DNA from: a virus
Length of the DNA: 64,000 bases
Strand: one strand, 5' to 3'
IMG/VR virus record: IMGVR_UViG_3300027499_000006
Location: 1 to 64,000 of that record
In this document: piece by piece, positions 51,007 through 60,242 of the stretch
Layout: the number at the start of each line of letters is the position of its first letter
Numbering within the stretch: position 1 is the stretch's first letter
Translations under genes and position numbers: made by a program
Notes under the pieces: model-generated
Told to the model about the DNA's origin: nothing
Database searches by the model: none
What the model saw: the letters and a program-made list of their open reading frames with translations, nothing else

Positions 51007-51907
51007 AAATGCTGGCTTTAAGGGATTCCAAAACATCCCCACATATTCTTCTGCTCCCGGTATATGGAGTGTTAAACAAGTTTACACCGCTCTTAGTGCT
51101 GGTCCTTGGCCAAATCCTCCTCAGGTTGAGTATTTATCTGTTGCTGGGGGTGGAGGTGGTGGAACTGCTGACAACGAAACCGAGGCTGGTGGAGGTGGTG
51201 GTGCTGGGGGATTTAGAACTGGCACAACAAGGCTAAATATTGGTGCTGGTGTTTTGATTTCTGTTGGTGCTGCTGGTATTGGTACTGGTGGTATCTCCTT
51301 CCTCGCTAATGGTACCCCCGGTGGAATATCTAGGGTAGGGAGTATTATCTCTGCTGGCGGTGGTGGTGGTGGGCAGGCTAGAGGTGGCGACAATGCTGGC
51401 GACGGGGGCTCCGGTGGTGGTGGAGCTTCGAGAAATACTGAGGGTGGACTTGGAAACGTTCCAGAAACAATTCCGGCACAGGGATATGACGGAAGGCTCG
51501 GCTCCGGTAATGACGGTGGTGGTGGTGGTGGTGCCGGAGGCGTTGGTGTTGGTTCTATATACATAGCTGGAGTCGGAGTTTCCTCTTCCATCTCAGGGAG
51601 TCCTGTAACTTATGCTACGGGTGGACAGGGTGGTAGGGGGACAAATAGTTCTGGGTCTGTAGTGGGGACTGCTAATACTGGGCAAGGTGGTGGAGGTGGT
51701 GTTGCCTCTGGAGAGGCAGCTGGTGGGGCCCAACGAATGGGCCCTGGGAAAAATGGTGGTAGTGGGGTAGTTATTATAAAATACCCAGAAGCATACCCAG
51801 TTTTATCATTTGTAAATGCGCCTGGGCTTGTTTCTGATGCACCAACTGTTTCTGGAGGATACAGGGTATATAGGTTTACTTCTGGTTCTGGCACCGTAAG
51901 TTTTTAG
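50999..51907 (+). CDS. Glycine-rich tail adhesin, paralogue (302 aa)
   Basis: 302 residues from ATG 50999, overlapping the previous stop by eight bases. Same plan as its neighbour: IWSVKQVYTALSAG, VEYLSVAGGGGGGT, glycine-rich core with loops such as NVPETIPAQGYDGRLGSGND, closing NGGSGVVIIKYPEAYPVL and YRVYRFTSGSGTVSF. The core loops differ strongly from the upstream copy while the framework is conserved, as expected for two adhesins with different specificity. Tandem duplication is the simplest origin. Confidence 0.75.
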   Translation: MPKNAGFKGFQNIPTYSSAPGIWSVKQVYTALSAGPWPNPPQVEYLSVAGGGGGGTADNETEAGGGGGAGGFRTGTTRLNIGAGVLISVGAAGIGTGGISFLANGTPGGISRVGSIISAGGGGGGQARGGDNAGDGGSGGGGASRNTEGGLGNVPETIPAQGYDGRLGSGNDGGGGGGAGGVGVGSIYIAGVGVSSSISGSPVTYATGGQGGRGTNSSGSVVGTANTGQGGGGGVASGEAAGGAQRMGPGKNGGSGVVIIKYPEAYPVLSFVNAPGLVSDAPTVSGGYRVYRFTSGSGTVSF

Positions 51908-51922
51908 TTTATAGGAGATAAA

Positions 51923-52300
51923 ATGGCGCACTACGCACTGATAAATGAAAACAACGTTGTTTTTAACGTGATAACTGGTCGCGATGAGGATGAAGTTGTC
52001 GGTGGTATCTCCGACTGGGAGCAGTATTATGGTGAGCTTCATAACTGTCTCTGCCTCAGAACTTCTTATAACACTCTAGGGAACACACATCTTTCTGGTG
52101 GCACCCCCTTCCGTGGCAACTATGCTGGAATTGGGTTTATGTATTTGGAAGACTTAGATATTTTTATTCCACCAAAACCATATGAGTCTTGGGTTATCGA
52201 TGAGACCACTGCTCTGTGGGTGCCCCCAGTTGCGTATCCTTCTGACGGAGAACGCTATGTCTGGAATGAAGATAGGATTTCTTGGGATATAGAGAGCTAA
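51923..52300 (+). CDS. Conserved fibre-associated protein with PPKPY motif (125 aa)
   Basis: 125 residues from ATG 51923, with AGGAGATAAA upstream. It begins MAHYALINENNVVFNVITGR and continues CLRTSYNTLGNTHLSGG, FRGNYAGIGFMYLEDLDIFI and PPKPYESWVIDETTALWVPP, ending RYVWNEDRISW. This combination ('MAHxA-x-x-x-E-N-N-V-V', 'R-x-N-Y-A-G-I-G', 'I-P-P-K-P-Y-x-S-W') is widespread in marine myoviruses and other tailed phages beside fibre genes. Its role is unproven, probably a fibre subunit or fibre-assembly factor. Confidence in the family pattern is high, in function low. Confidence 0.75.
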   Translation: MAHYALINENNVVFNVITGRDEDEVVGGISDWEQYYGELHNCLCLRTSYNTLGNTHLSGGTPFRGNYAGIGFMYLEDLDIFIPPKPYESWVIDETTALWVPPVAYPSDGERYVWNEDRISWDIES

Positions 52301-52311
52301 ATAAGACTCTA

Positions 52312-52320
52312 TGCTATACT
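52312..52320 (+). promoter_or_regulatory. Extended -10 promoter before small fibre gene
   Basis: TGC followed by TATACT (52315-52320), an extended -10, 22 bases before the ATG at 52343. No -35 is apparent. TATACTTAG resembles the TATACTGAG of the promoters at 219 and 30460. Confidence 0.45.
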
Positions 52321-52342
52321 TAGTCAAGATTGGAGATACCTT

Positions 52343-52600
52343 ATGTCACTAGACTTTCCTAATGCACCAGATGATGGTGACCAATATGAAGGTTATGTGT
52401 GGAATGACGCTGTCGGTGTTTGGCAGATTGACAATAACTTTAATTACAGCGACCCTATAAGGCTTTTCCAAGCTGACCCAGAGATTGGTGCAGACTTTTC
52501 TGTACCAGAAAATTTTAATTTTATGACTATTGGTCCGCTGTCAGTGGCTTTTGATATGACACTGACAATACCAATTGATTCAATAGTTATTGTTTTTTAA
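52343..52600 (+). CDS. Small tail-fibre adaptor-type protein (85 aa)
   Basis: 85 residues from ATG 52343, with TTGGAGAT upstream. It opens SLDFPNAPDDGDQYEGYVWN and VGVWQIDNN, the shared fibre adaptor motif, then FSVPENFNFMTIGPLSVAF and a hydrophobic beta C terminus (MTLTIPIDSIVIVF). It is similar in design to the 79-residue protein at 49388 but lacks the TWVAQ module. Likely a small fibre component. Confidence 0.6.
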   Translation: MSLDFPNAPDDGDQYEGYVWNDAVGVWQIDNNFNYSDPIRLFQADPEIGADFSVPENFNFMTIGPLSVAFDMTLTIPIDSIVIVF

Positions 52601-52625
52601 GTAAATTTAGCTAACAAGGAGAAAA

Positions 52626-53372
52626 ATGAGTGTCATTAGGGTAAACCAGCTTAAGAATCTGGATGACCAAGAAATCTTTACTACCACTAGTGGAACACTG
52701 GTTTTGCCAGCTGGAAGCACAAGTAGGGCTCCCATGCAGTTCACTGCTGGTCCAGGACTGACTACCCCCGTTGCTGGTAGCCTTGAGTTTAATGGGAACA
52801 CGTTTCTCACAACATCGAACGCAACCTCTGGTCGAGCCTTCAACGACGACAGCCTTTTGTATGGACTAGATGCTGACAGGACTATTGTTGCTACTGTTGT
52901 TGCCGGTACTTTTTACGATATTTTTGGTTTTGGTATTTCTGTACCCGCTGGTGGCTCATACATTTTTGATATTTTTGTGGGTCTTAGGACTGGTGCAACT
53001 TCACACACTGTTTCTTTTGCTTTTGGTGGAACAGCAGTAATCGATAAAACTCAGTTCCGCACAGAGTTTACAAACGCTCTGGTATCGACTGGTGTAGCTG
53101 TCCCAGCTGCCCCCGCATCTTCAGTAGAAGTATTTTTCACGGGAAACCCCAACTCAGCTGCCAACGGTGTGATTTCAGCAGCTTCAACTGGTGTCACTAA
53201 ATTTTTTAGGGTTCACGGCATGGTTGAAATTTTGACTGGTGGGGTGCTTAGACCCCAAATTGCTTTCAGCGCAAACCCCACAGGAACAAATCAAGTTACT
53301 CGCTTGTCTTACGCAAGGTTTAACTCTGTTGGGTCATATTCAGGAAACTTGATAGCAGGGAACTGGTCTTAG
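52626..53372 (+). CDS. Tail fibre protein with jelly-roll-like C terminus (248 aa)
   Basis: 248 residues from ATG 52626, with AAGGAGAAAA upstream. MSVIRVNQLKNLDDQEIFTT is a short fibre-stem segment. LPAGSTSRAPMQFTAGPGLT and GSLEFNGNTFLTTSN follow, as in many fibre proteins that describe 'maximal/minimal' stem turns. From about residue 75 the sequence is beta-rich (IFDIFVGLRTGATSHTVSFA ... GVLRPQIAFSANPTGT ... NLIAGNWS), resembling a trimeric receptor-binding domain. Probably one of the host-recognition fibres. Confidence 0.65.
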   Translation: MSVIRVNQLKNLDDQEIFTTTSGTLVLPAGSTSRAPMQFTAGPGLTTPVAGSLEFNGNTFLTTSNATSGRAFNDDSLLYGLDADRTIVATVVAGTFYDIFGFGISVPAGGSYIFDIFVGLRTGATSHTVSFAFGGTAVIDKTQFRTEFTNALVSTGVAVPAAPASSVEVFFTGNPNSAANGVISAASTGVTKFFRVHGMVEILTGGVLRPQIAFSANPTGTNQVTRLSYARFNSVGSYSGNLIAGNWS

Positions 53373-53378
53373 TGATTA

Positions 53379-54881
53379 ATGACAGCCCTAAACTTTCCGC
53401 TAGCCCCCGATGACGGTGACACATACGAAGACTATTTTTATGACGCCGAATCTAGTGCTTGGCGTCTAAACCCCTCTCCTCTGGTAACGGGTCCAACAGG
53501 TCCTGCTGGGGCTCAAGGAAAATTTACTGTATCTCCAACAGCTCCCATAGGTCCTGTAGAGGGTGACACTTGGTTTTACTCTGAAGACGGTACATCTTTT
53601 ATTTGGTATGAAGATGCTGACGGAGGCCAGTGGGTAGAGTTCGGTAATCTCTCTCAGGGGCCCGCAGGGGAGAACGGGGCCGTGGGCGCTACAGGTCCTA
53701 CTGGTCCTAGGGGACTTAGTGACACTCCCGCTGGTGTCGTGGTACCGTGGCCATCCACCACACCGCCCACCGACTGGTTGTTATGTGATGGGTCTCAGGT
53801 CAATAAAAACACATACCCCAGTCTTTTTGCCGTAATTGGATACACCTATGGGGGGTCGTCGCCCAGCAACCTTTTTAACCTACCCAACCTATCTGGTCGG
53901 GTTGTTGTGGGGCGCAATGCTTCTGATGCAAGTTTTGACGTTTTGGGTGAGACTGGTGGCTCAAAAACGCACACCCTCACAACTTCGGAAATCCCATCTC
54001 ACACTCACGCCGGAGAATCTCATAGCCATGCCACCACTACAACTAGTGAAGCCGGAAGTCACTCCCACACTATAAGTACAAATAGTGCTGGCACGCACGG
54101 CCACAACTCAAGTATCGGAAGCGGTGGCTCACACTCCCACGGCGGTAGTACTACTAATACTGGCTCCCACAGCCACACCCACAGCAGAATTGGAAGTCTT
54201 AACACTGCTAACGTCGCGGCTGGAGCTAACGCACTTAGGGCAACAGGGTTTAACACCATTAACACCGCAACCACTAGCAATACTGGTAGTCACTCGCACA
54301 ACATCACCACAAACACTGATGGGTCACACAACCACAGTATTTCTATAGCTGAAAATGGTAGCCACTCACACAGTGGTAATACGAGTAACACGGGAAGCCA
54401 CACTCACACTGTATCAGTAGATAGCTCAACAGCAACGGTACAAAACACTGGTGGTGGACTAGCACACAATAATCTTCAACCCTACATAACACTTAACTAC
54501 ATTATTAAAGCAACTGCTGCTGAAGTTGCGGGAGAGCCAGAACTTGCCGTTCGGGTTACAGCGTTAGAAAACGCAACCGAAGTAACCACTGTCACAGTAA
54601 ATACAATAGTTTTAGACTTTTCTTCGGGCGACGGGCTCCTATCTAGGACGGTTACAGGAAACATAGATTTTAGTGTTTTTGCTTACGCAACTGGGGCAGA
54701 AAGAACAGTAAGACTAGTTGGAGATGCCTCAACGCGAACTTTAACTTTTCCAGCAGGGTGGGTATTTCTTGGCACCAAACCTACAGAACTGGCTGCGAAC
54801 ACGGTTGGTGTTTTGAATCTAAGATGCTTTGGCTCCAACGAGGCCAACTGCGTTGCTCAGTGGGGGGCTAGTGTTGCATAA
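53379..54881 (+). CDS. Short tail fibre with tail-collar domain and His-x-His repeats
   Basis: 500 residues from ATG 53379. Adaptor motif [20 protein letters not shown], a brief Gly-Pro-Thr piece, then [20 protein letters not shown] (a module shared with the 45209 fibre). Residues about 115-200 form a phage tail-collar domain ([36 protein letters not shown]). Residues about 205-345 carry at least ten His-x-His elements ([32 protein letters not shown]). T4 gp12- and gp37-type fibres use such His pairs to hold iron or zinc along the trimer axis. It ends with [18 protein letters not shown], typical after collar domains, and a beta-rich tip. Confidence 0.85.
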   Translation: MTALNFPLAPDDGDTYEDYFYDAESSAWRLNPSPLVTGPTGPAGAQGKFTVSPTAPIGPVEGDTWFYSEDGTSFIWYEDADGGQWVEFGNLSQGPAGENGAVGATGPTGPRGLSDTPAGVVVPWPSTTPPTDWLLCDGSQVNKNTYPSLFAVIGYTYGGSSPSNLFNLPNLSGRVVVGRNASDASFDVLGETGGSKTHTLTTSEIPSHTHAGESHSHATTTTSEAGSHSHTISTNSAGTHGHNSSIGSGGSHSHGGSTTNTGSHSHTHSRIGSLNTANVAAGANALRATGFNTINTATTSNTGSHSHNITTNTDGSHNHSISIAENGSHSHSGNTSNTGSHTHTVSVDSSTATVQNTGGGLAHNNLQPYITLNYIIKATAAEVAGEPELAVRVTALENATEVTTVTVNTIVLDFSSGDGLLSRTVTGNIDFSVFAYATGAERTVRLVGDASTRTLTFPAGWVFLGTKPTELAANTVGVLNLRCFGSNEANCVAQWGASVA

Positions 54882-57175
54882 TGGCTGAACTAGAATTCCC
54901 CGACGGGCCAGATGATGGGGACATCTACGAGGATTTTGAATACGACGCCACTCTAGGTGTGTGGCGTCTTAAAGTTCTCCCCACACCTACTGGTCCACTT
55001 GGACCAACTGGACCTACCGGACCTACAGGTGCCACTTCAACTGTTACAGGACCAACTGGACCTACTGGCCCTACTGGCCCTACAGGTGCTGTAGGTTCTA
55101 CAGGTGCCACAGGGCCCGAGGTAACAGGTCCAACTGGACCTACTGGCCCCACCGGACCTACAGGTGACACAGGAGTAACTGGACCTACAGGAGCACAGGG
55201 AGAAGCATCAACTGTCACAGGTCCCACTGGACCAACTGGAGCCACAGGGCCCACAGGGGCTAAAGGAGATTCTATAAACTTCAGAGACAGCCTCTCTCTT
55301 ATTAGTGAACTTCCGTCAGGAGGAAACTCTGTTAACGATGCAATATACGTAGAAGAAGATGGTGTTTTGTACGTATGGGACGGAACAATCTGGGTATACG
55401 TAGGTAGAATTGAAGGCCCACAAGGGGAGCAGGCCTATCCAATTAATTTGCTAGGAAGTGTTGCAGCATTCGCCAACCTTCCTACGGGACCTTTTTTTGA
55501 AGACGCCTACGTCACTCTTGATACGGGTGATGTGTATTTCTGGGACGGAACCGAGTGGGATGACCTTGGCCCCATTGTAGGACCGCTGGGGCCTACGGGT
55601 CCTACGGGTCCTGTCGGTGCACCAGCCTATCCAATTAATTTGCTAGGAAGTGTTGCAGCATTCGCCAACCTTCCTACGGGACCAACCTTTGAGGATTCTT
55701 ATTTAACCCTCGACACGGGGGACGTTTACTTCTGGGACGGAACCGAGTGGGACAACATAGGTCCCATTGTTGGCCCTACGGGTGCAGTAGGTGGAACAGG
55801 TCCCACAGGTCCTTCGGGACCAACTGGACCTACAGGTGCCACAGGCCCTGCTGGTTTCATTTTGCTGGGTTCTCTAGCTTTAATTGCTGACTTACCCCCC
55901 AGTGGCAACACAATAGGAGATGCCTACTACGTTGAAGAGGGCACAGATGTTTATATCTGGGATGGCACTGAGTGGGACAACATTGGAAACGCCCTAGGAC
56001 CTACTGGCCCTACTGGCCCTACAGGTTCCGAAACCCTTTCTGGGCTGACAGACACAACTATCACCTCTGTTACTCAGGGGGACCAGCTTGTATACAACGG
56101 CTCTGTCTGGACTAACCAGCCTCGTTTTGGACAGAATTTGCTCTATAACGGTGCGATGCAGGTGCACCAACGGGGAACATCTTCAACTGCGATTACTACT
56201 ACTGGGTACTACACCGCAGATAGGTGGAGCACTGACATTGTTTCGTTAGGGACGTGGACACAAACTGTAGAGAACGACGGCCCAACTGGCTCAGGGTTTA
56301 GGAAATCACTAAAAATGCTGTGTACTACAGCTGACTCAAGCCCCTCAGCATCCGATGAGTTAAGGGTAGTGCAACGCCTAGAAGGACAAGATGTACAGGG
56401 AATAAAAAAGGGAACTTCAGATGCGCAAGCTCTTACTGTTTCTTTCTGGGTAAAATCCAACGTCACTGGCGACTACGTTTTTAATGCTGTTGATTTAGAC
56501 AACACTAGACTTTTTTCTCAGGAATACACTATTTCAGCCTCTGGGGTCTGGGAAAAGAAAACTATTAGTATCCCAGCGGACAGCGTTGGTGTCATAGATA
56601 ATGACAATACCACTGGATTACTTGTTAGTTTTTGGCTGGGGGCTGGCTCCGATAGGACTTCTGGTTCTCTTCAGACGACGTGGGGCGCATCAGTAGACGC
56701 CAACCTTGCGCCAAGTCAGACTAACCTTGCTGCTAGCACCTCTAACTACTGGCAGATTACGGGCGTCCAATTAGAGATTGGGTCCGTTGCTACCCCGTTT
56801 GAGTTTAAACCGTATGGTCAGGAGTTGGCAAAATGTCAACGGTATTATTACAAGACGGTTTTGGGTGCCACTAATAAACGTATTGGAACAGGATATGCAG
56901 CAAGCACAACATTGGCGAGAATTATGACCCCCCTACCTGTAAGTATGAGAACTGCCCCGACTGCACTCGAGCAGAGTGGTACTGCCACCGACTACGGATT
57001 GTTGTACCTAGCAACTGGGGCAACGTGTTCTTTCGTTCCGTTGTTCCTAGACGCAACCACCGAGGCTGCTTTTTCTACGTTTTCTGTTTCATCTGGATTG
57101 ACTGCCGGAAATGGGTTATTTGGTTACTTGGTAACTGGTACAGACAGTTTCTTAGCTTGGAGTGCTGAACTATGA
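54881..57175 (+). CDS. Collagen-like tail fibre with carbohydrate-binding tip (764 aa)
   Basis: 764 residues from ATG 54881 (TAATG overlap). It starts with [20 protein letters not shown], the shared adaptor. Gly-Pro-Thr runs follow (residues about 38-125), then four [15 protein letters not shown]-type modules, two encoded by near-identical DNA. The C-terminal half (from [20 protein letters not shown]) is a beta-sandwich tip: [40 protein letters not shown] and [20 protein letters not shown], the pattern of carbohydrate-binding receptor domains on many phage fibres. A prime candidate for host receptor binding. Confidence 0.8.
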   Translation: MAELEFPDGPDDGDIYEDFEYDATLGVWRLKVLPTPTGPLGPTGPTGPTGATSTVTGPTGPTGPTGPTGAVGSTGATGPEVTGPTGPTGPTGPTGDTGVTGPTGAQGEASTVTGPTGPTGATGPTGAKGDSINFRDSLSLISELPSGGNSVNDAIYVEEDGVLYVWDGTIWVYVGRIEGPQGEQAYPINLLGSVAAFANLPTGPFFEDAYVTLDTGDVYFWDGTEWDDLGPIVGPLGPTGPTGPVGAPAYPINLLGSVAAFANLPTGPTFEDSYLTLDTGDVYFWDGTEWDNIGPIVGPTGAVGGTGPTGPSGPTGPTGATGPAGFILLGSLALIADLPPSGNTIGDAYYVEEGTDVYIWDGTEWDNIGNALGPTGPTGPTGSETLSGLTDTTITSVTQGDQLVYNGSVWTNQPRFGQNLLYNGAMQVHQRGTSSTAITTTGYYTADRWSTDIVSLGTWTQTVENDGPTGSGFRKSLKMLCTTADSSPSASDELRVVQRLEGQDVQGIKKGTSDAQALTVSFWVKSNVTGDYVFNAVDLDNTRLFSQEYTISASGVWEKKTISIPADSVGVIDNDNTTGLLVSFWLGAGSDRTSGSLQTTWGASVDANLAPSQTNLAASTSNYWQITGVQLEIGSVATPFEFKPYGQELAKCQRYYYKTVLGATNKRIGTGYAASTTLARIMTPLPVSMRTAPTALEQSGTATDYGLLYLATGATCSFVPLFLDATTEAAFSTFSVSSGLTAGNGLFGYLVTGTDSFLAWSAEL
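55433..55683. repeat. 59-bp perfect direct repeat in fibre gene
   Basis: 55433-55491 and 55625-55683 are identical, 192 bases apart, and encode [20 protein letters not shown] in two consecutive fibre modules. This indicates a recent in-frame duplication of a 64-residue unit. Confidence 0.85.
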
Positions 57176-57324
57176 CTTGGGTTATTGTGGCTGAAAATGA
57201 AGACGGCTCAAACCTTTACGGGCGCATTGACGGAGACGGTTTAATGCGGATTACCGCCATTGAGGGATACCCAGAACTTGATGAGTGGCTCGCAGAAGGT
57301 AACATTCCAGAGGAACACTCTTAG
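57172..57324 (+). CDS. Small hypothetical protein (50 aa)
   Basis: ATG 57172 overlaps the stop of the fibre gene (ATGA). Fifty residues read [20 protein letters not shown], then [20 protein letters not shown] and [10 protein letters not shown]. Acidic, mixed alpha/beta, no Cys. Very short proteins coupled to fibre genes in this way are often fibre subunits or chaperones, but nothing in the sequence proves this. Codon use looks like that of the neighbours. Confidence 0.55.
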   Translation: MTWVIVAENEDGSNLYGRIDGDGLMRITAIEGYPELDEWLAEGNIPEEHS

Positions 57325-57357
57325 ACCCGCCTGAGAAGGCTATCAACGAGAAAATTT

Positions 57358-57376
57358 CTACATAGTCCTGTAGAGT
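57358..57376 (+). promoter_or_regulatory. Possible promoter/hairpin before glycosyltransferase
   Basis: CTACA-TAGTCC-TGTAG (57358-57373) is an inverted repeat overlapping TAGAGT (57371-57376), a possible -10, in the 87-base gap before ATG 57412. The -35 is not convincing. Confidence 0.3.
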
Positions 57377-57411
57377 ATGGGTGTGTCAATACATCTAACG
57401 GAGTCTACAAA

Positions 57412-58467
57412 ATGAAAATAGCCGTGTACTCAATTGCTCTTAATGAAGAGCAGTTTGTTCAGCCGTGGTTTGATAGCGCACAAGAGGCAGACTACCTTCT
57501 TATTGCAGATACAGGCTCAACGGACAAAACAGTTCAGAAAGCCAAAAAACTTGGTATTAACGTTGTTAATGTAGTTGTAAAACCTTGGCGTTTTGATATT
57601 GCAAGGAATACTGCACTAGCTTCCTTGCCAGCAGATATTGACTATTGCGTTGCTCTCGACATGGACGAAGTTCTTCTTCCTGGTTGGAGGAAAGAGCTTG
57701 AAAACGCTCATAAAGCTGGACTAACTCGTCCACGCTATCAGTACACTTGGTCGTGGGTTGATGAAGAGAAGGGTATTCCTGGTCTTCAGTATGGTGGAGA
57801 CAAAATTCACGCTCGTTTTGGGTATAGGTGGAAGCACCCCGTTCACGAGGTAATTGTCCCAGACCGTATTGAGGAGAAGCAGGGTTGGGTAGGACTGGAG
57901 ATTCACCACCACCCAGACTCTGAAAAGTCTCGCTCTCAATATATGCCTCTTCTTGAGCTTGCTGTTCGGGAAGACCCATCAGACGACAGAAACACTTATT
58001 ACTACGCCAGAGAACTTTTTTTCCACAGAAGGTACAAAGAGGCTAGGCAGGAGTTTCTTCGCCATCTTTCTCTTCCTAGAGCAACGTGGAAGCCCGAGCG
58101 TGCAGCATCAATGAGGTATATTGCCAAGTGCTCAGAGGACGCAGAGAAAGAGCTTTGGTTTAAAAAAGCAATCGAGGAAGCCCCCGACAGGAGAGAAGCT
58201 CGGGTAGACCTTGCCGAATATTACTATCTTAAAAAGATGTGGCAAGAGTGCTACGACTCCTGTAAAGAAATTTTGGAGATTAAAACTAAGCCTCTTGAGT
58301 ATTTAGTTGAGGCTAGGGCTTGGGGATTTCTTCCACATGATTATCTTGCAATTTCTGCCCACTATCTTGGCAAAAAAGAAGAGGCTTTGGAGCATGGAAA
58401 CATTGCTCTGGAACTAAGTCCTGGTGACCCGAGGCTGGAGAAAAATCTAGAGTTCTACAAACAGTGA
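57412..58467 (+). CDS. Family 2 glycosyltransferase with TPR-like C terminus
   Basis: 351 residues, ATG 57412 with AACGGAG upstream. The N-terminal GT-A domain shows IALNEEQFVQPWFDSAQEAD, IADTGSTDKTV (nucleotide-sugar binding), VKPWRFDIARNTALA and the DxD-type CVALDMDEVLL (D83, D85). The C-terminal 150 residues are helical repeats (YYARELFFHRRYKEARQEFL, YYLKKMWQECYDSCKEILE, SAHYLGKKEEALEHGNIAL) of TPR type, as in eukaryotic O-GlcNAc and bacterial adhesin glycosyltransferases. It transfers a sugar from a nucleotide donor. Its location among collagen-like fibre genes suggests that fibre Thr or Ser residues are the acceptors. Host surface modification is the alternative. Confidence 0.85.
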   Translation: MKIAVYSIALNEEQFVQPWFDSAQEADYLLIADTGSTDKTVQKAKKLGINVVNVVVKPWRFDIARNTALASLPADIDYCVALDMDEVLLPGWRKELENAHKAGLTRPRYQYTWSWVDEEKGIPGLQYGGDKIHARFGYRWKHPVHEVIVPDRIEEKQGWVGLEIHHHPDSEKSRSQYMPLLELAVREDPSDDRNTYYYARELFFHRRYKEARQEFLRHLSLPRATWKPERAASMRYIAKCSEDAEKELWFKKAIEEAPDRREARVDLAEYYYLKKMWQECYDSCKEILEIKTKPLEYLVEARAWGFLPHDYLAISAHYLGKKEEALEHGNIALELSPGDPRLEKNLEFYKQ

Positions 58468-58473
58468 TAAAAT
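58465..58473 (+). promoter_or_regulatory. Extended -10 promoter before fibre gene
   Basis: TGA-TAAAAT (hexamer 58468-58473) overlaps the glycosyltransferase stop codon and lies 30 bases before ATG 58503. No -35 is seen. Confidence 0.35.
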
Positions 58474-58502
58474 AGGTGTAATCGTCTTCTTACAGGAGCC
58501 AC

Positions 58503-59429
58503 ATGCCTATCATCAATGTAACAACTCTTCAGGACATCTTGGGTGGAACTGCTTCGACTGACGCAATTTTTACCGCGTACATGATGCGAGCCGACACTCG
58601 AGCAGTCAGAGTGCTAGACGATGAAGTGATATTCCCTGCTCAAATAAATGTAAAGTTTGTAGACGGAGAGCCAGAAGAGCCGATTGAGCTTGAGACTCCG
58701 CCAGCAGATTGCTACTGGAGTATCCGTATCAAGGGACCAGAGCGCGTTCTTCTAAGGACCAACGTAATTCTTCCAGCAGGGGCTGGACCCTTTGACTTTG
58801 ATGAGCTGATTGAAGTTGACCCTACGACGGCACTCCCAGATGCTGGGTCCGCTCTAGCCGATGCTTTTCTAGAGTCAATAGAGACTGCAACGCAGGGAGC
58901 AACAGGACCTACGGGCGCAACGGGGCCAACAGGCCCGACAGGTCCTACTGTAACTGGACCAACTGGACCTACGGGTGCAACAGGACCCACAGGTGCATCC
59001 GTGGGTGCCGAAACAACATATACCGTTCAGGGGGGTACGTCTGGTACTCAGCCGACTTTTAGTGGGGAACCGCTATTCACTGGTAGTTATGTCCTAATAT
59101 CAAGTGAGCTTGTACATTTCCAAATTCAAGTAGACTTTGACAACATCACCAGTTTTGGTACTGGCCAATATTATGTGAGTCTGCCTTTTCCTGCAAAATA
59201 TGGTTATAAATTTAGAGAGGGTTGCCTCCACGACATTTCAACAGGTAAGGACTACGAAATCGGTGGGCACGTCAATGCAGGTTCTTCTACCCTGGAACTC
59301 ACCAGCACGGACACACAGAGCGGGGCGGTCTTTGACATTGACTTTACGGCAACTGCTCCAGTCACACTAACTACCGCTGACAACTTCCACATTGCTGGAA
59401 CGTACATTGCAGATACAGAAGCTCCGTAA
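58503..59429 (+). CDS. Collagen-like fibre or adhesin (308 aa)
   Basis: 308 residues from ATG 58503, with ACAGGAGCCAC upstream. The N-terminal 125 residues are a beta domain ([40 protein letters not shown]) ending in an acidic FDELIEVDP segment. Then come 12 or so Gly-Pro-Thr type triplets ([20 protein letters not shown]) and a C-terminal domain ([55 protein letters not shown]), similar to small trimeric beta tips. The last gene of the fibre block, separated from the replication genes by a promoter. Confidence 0.7.
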   Translation: MPIINVTTLQDILGGTASTDAIFTAYMMRADTRAVRVLDDEVIFPAQINVKFVDGEPEEPIELETPPADCYWSIRIKGPERVLLRTNVILPAGAGPFDFDELIEVDPTTALPDAGSALADAFLESIETATQGATGPTGATGPTGPTGPTVTGPTGPTGATGPTGASVGAETTYTVQGGTSGTQPTFSGEPLFTGSYVLISSELVHFQIQVDFDNITSFGTGQYYVSLPFPAKYGYKFREGCLHDISTGKDYEIGGHVNAGSSTLELTSTDTQSGAVFDIDFTATAPVTLTTADNFHIAGTYIADTEAP

Positions 59430-59443
59430 TACTCTTTTGTAAG

Positions 59444-59452
59444 TGCTAAGAT
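59444..59452 (+). promoter_or_regulatory. Extended -10 promoter for the replication genes
   Basis: TGC-TAAGAT (hexamer 59447-59452), 35 bases before ATG 59488. CTAAGATAT followed by an A/T-rich tract repeats the pattern at 354-363 (14 of 19 identical over the extended region), suggesting two promoters of one class. Confidence 0.45.
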
Positions 59453-59487
59453 ATTAATACGAAGCGACAGTAATAAAGGAGACAGAT

Positions 59488-59958
59488 ATGTACGCTGTGA
59501 AAGACGGAGACAGGACTCTCGAGTTCGATGGCGTTCTATTGGGCTCCTCATCTTCCAAGCGGAGAGACTCCCTTCGCTGGATTGAGTTTAAACTATATAA
59601 AACTGAAAATGGCACGTATATTCTCTCCCGTATTGGGGCTTCAGTTGTTTATCACTCAGGAGCGTGCCATTTAGTAAGTAAGTACAGACTTTCTGAACTA
59701 TCAGTGGGTAAAATATCCTTACAAGCAGAGCCGTGTGAATCCTGTAATCCAACTTTAGAGGCTCCAATTATTTTTCCCGAAGAATACCGCTACTGGGCAC
59801 AAGTCAGTGAAGAGCCTCAGGCCGTGCTGGATGCACTGTACAAATATGATGAGGGAGGTGCACGATACCTCACCGCTGTGGCGAAAAGAGTCCTAAAAGA
59901 GGCTGCCACAAAAGACAAAGACATCGACATGGTTTATAGATTTGAGCGTATTCCATGA
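59488..59958 (+). CDS. Conserved actinophage hypothetical protein (156 aa)
   Basis: 156 residues, ATG 59488 with AAAGGAGACAG upstream. The first half contains RWIEFKLYKTENGTYILSRI and VVYHSGACHLV, then CESCNPTL: C, H and a late C-x2-C could bind zinc. The second half is helical (VLDALYKYDEGGARYLTAVA then RVLKEAATKDKDID). I recognise this arrangement from small proteins encoded near DNA polymerase in actinophages, but no function is known to me. It overlaps the next gene by four bases and begins the replication transcript. Confidence 0.6.
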   Translation: MYAVKDGDRTLEFDGVLLGSSSSKRRDSLRWIEFKLYKTENGTYILSRIGASVVYHSGACHLVSKYRLSELSVGKISLQAEPCESCNPTLEAPIIFPEEYRYWAQVSEEPQAVLDALYKYDEGGARYLTAVAKRVLKEAATKDKDIDMVYRFERIP

Positions 59959-60242
59959 GCGAGGAGGGAAAGGAGTCCTCTGCTGAATCTCCAGTGAGCC
60001 CTACCAGCCCTCTGAAGAATATTCTTATAGAGTTTCACGAGATTTATCAAGAGCTAGAGGGGGTCGGCTTTTCCGAGAGAGTAGCCACTCAAATTCTTTC
60101 TAACATGCTTATTGAAATTATTCTCTACAGAAGTGGTGGCGATAACCCTCAGTTTCAAGTAGAGTTAGAAGAAGAAGACGAAAATGACGAAGGAGATACA
60201 ATTGACGGACCAGAGCCAGACGGAGAGCCAGGGGTTGGGTAG
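59955..60242 (+). CDS. Acidic hypothetical protein (95 aa)
   Basis: 95 residues from ATG 59955, overlapping the previous stop (ATGA). The central amphipathic helix pair (KNILIEFHEIYQELEGVGFS then RVATQILSNMLIEIILY) is followed by an acidic tail (EEDENDEGDTIDGPEPDGEP). No motif. Its 3' end overlaps the annotated start of the polymerase by 59 bases, so it may be a small partner of the polymerase or simply a coupled leader gene. Confidence 0.55.
   Translation: MSEEGKESSAESPVSPTSPLKNILIEFHEIYQELEGVGFSERVATQILSNMLIEIILYRSGGDNPQFQVELEEEDENDEGDTIDGPEPDGEPGVG

Noticed and set aside
49621-51907. Interpretation of the glycine-rich proteins as PE-PGRS-like bacterial proteins
   Set aside because: They lack the PE-type N terminus, sit in a phage fibre block, and have the closing GGSGIVI strand of phage glycine-rich adhesins.
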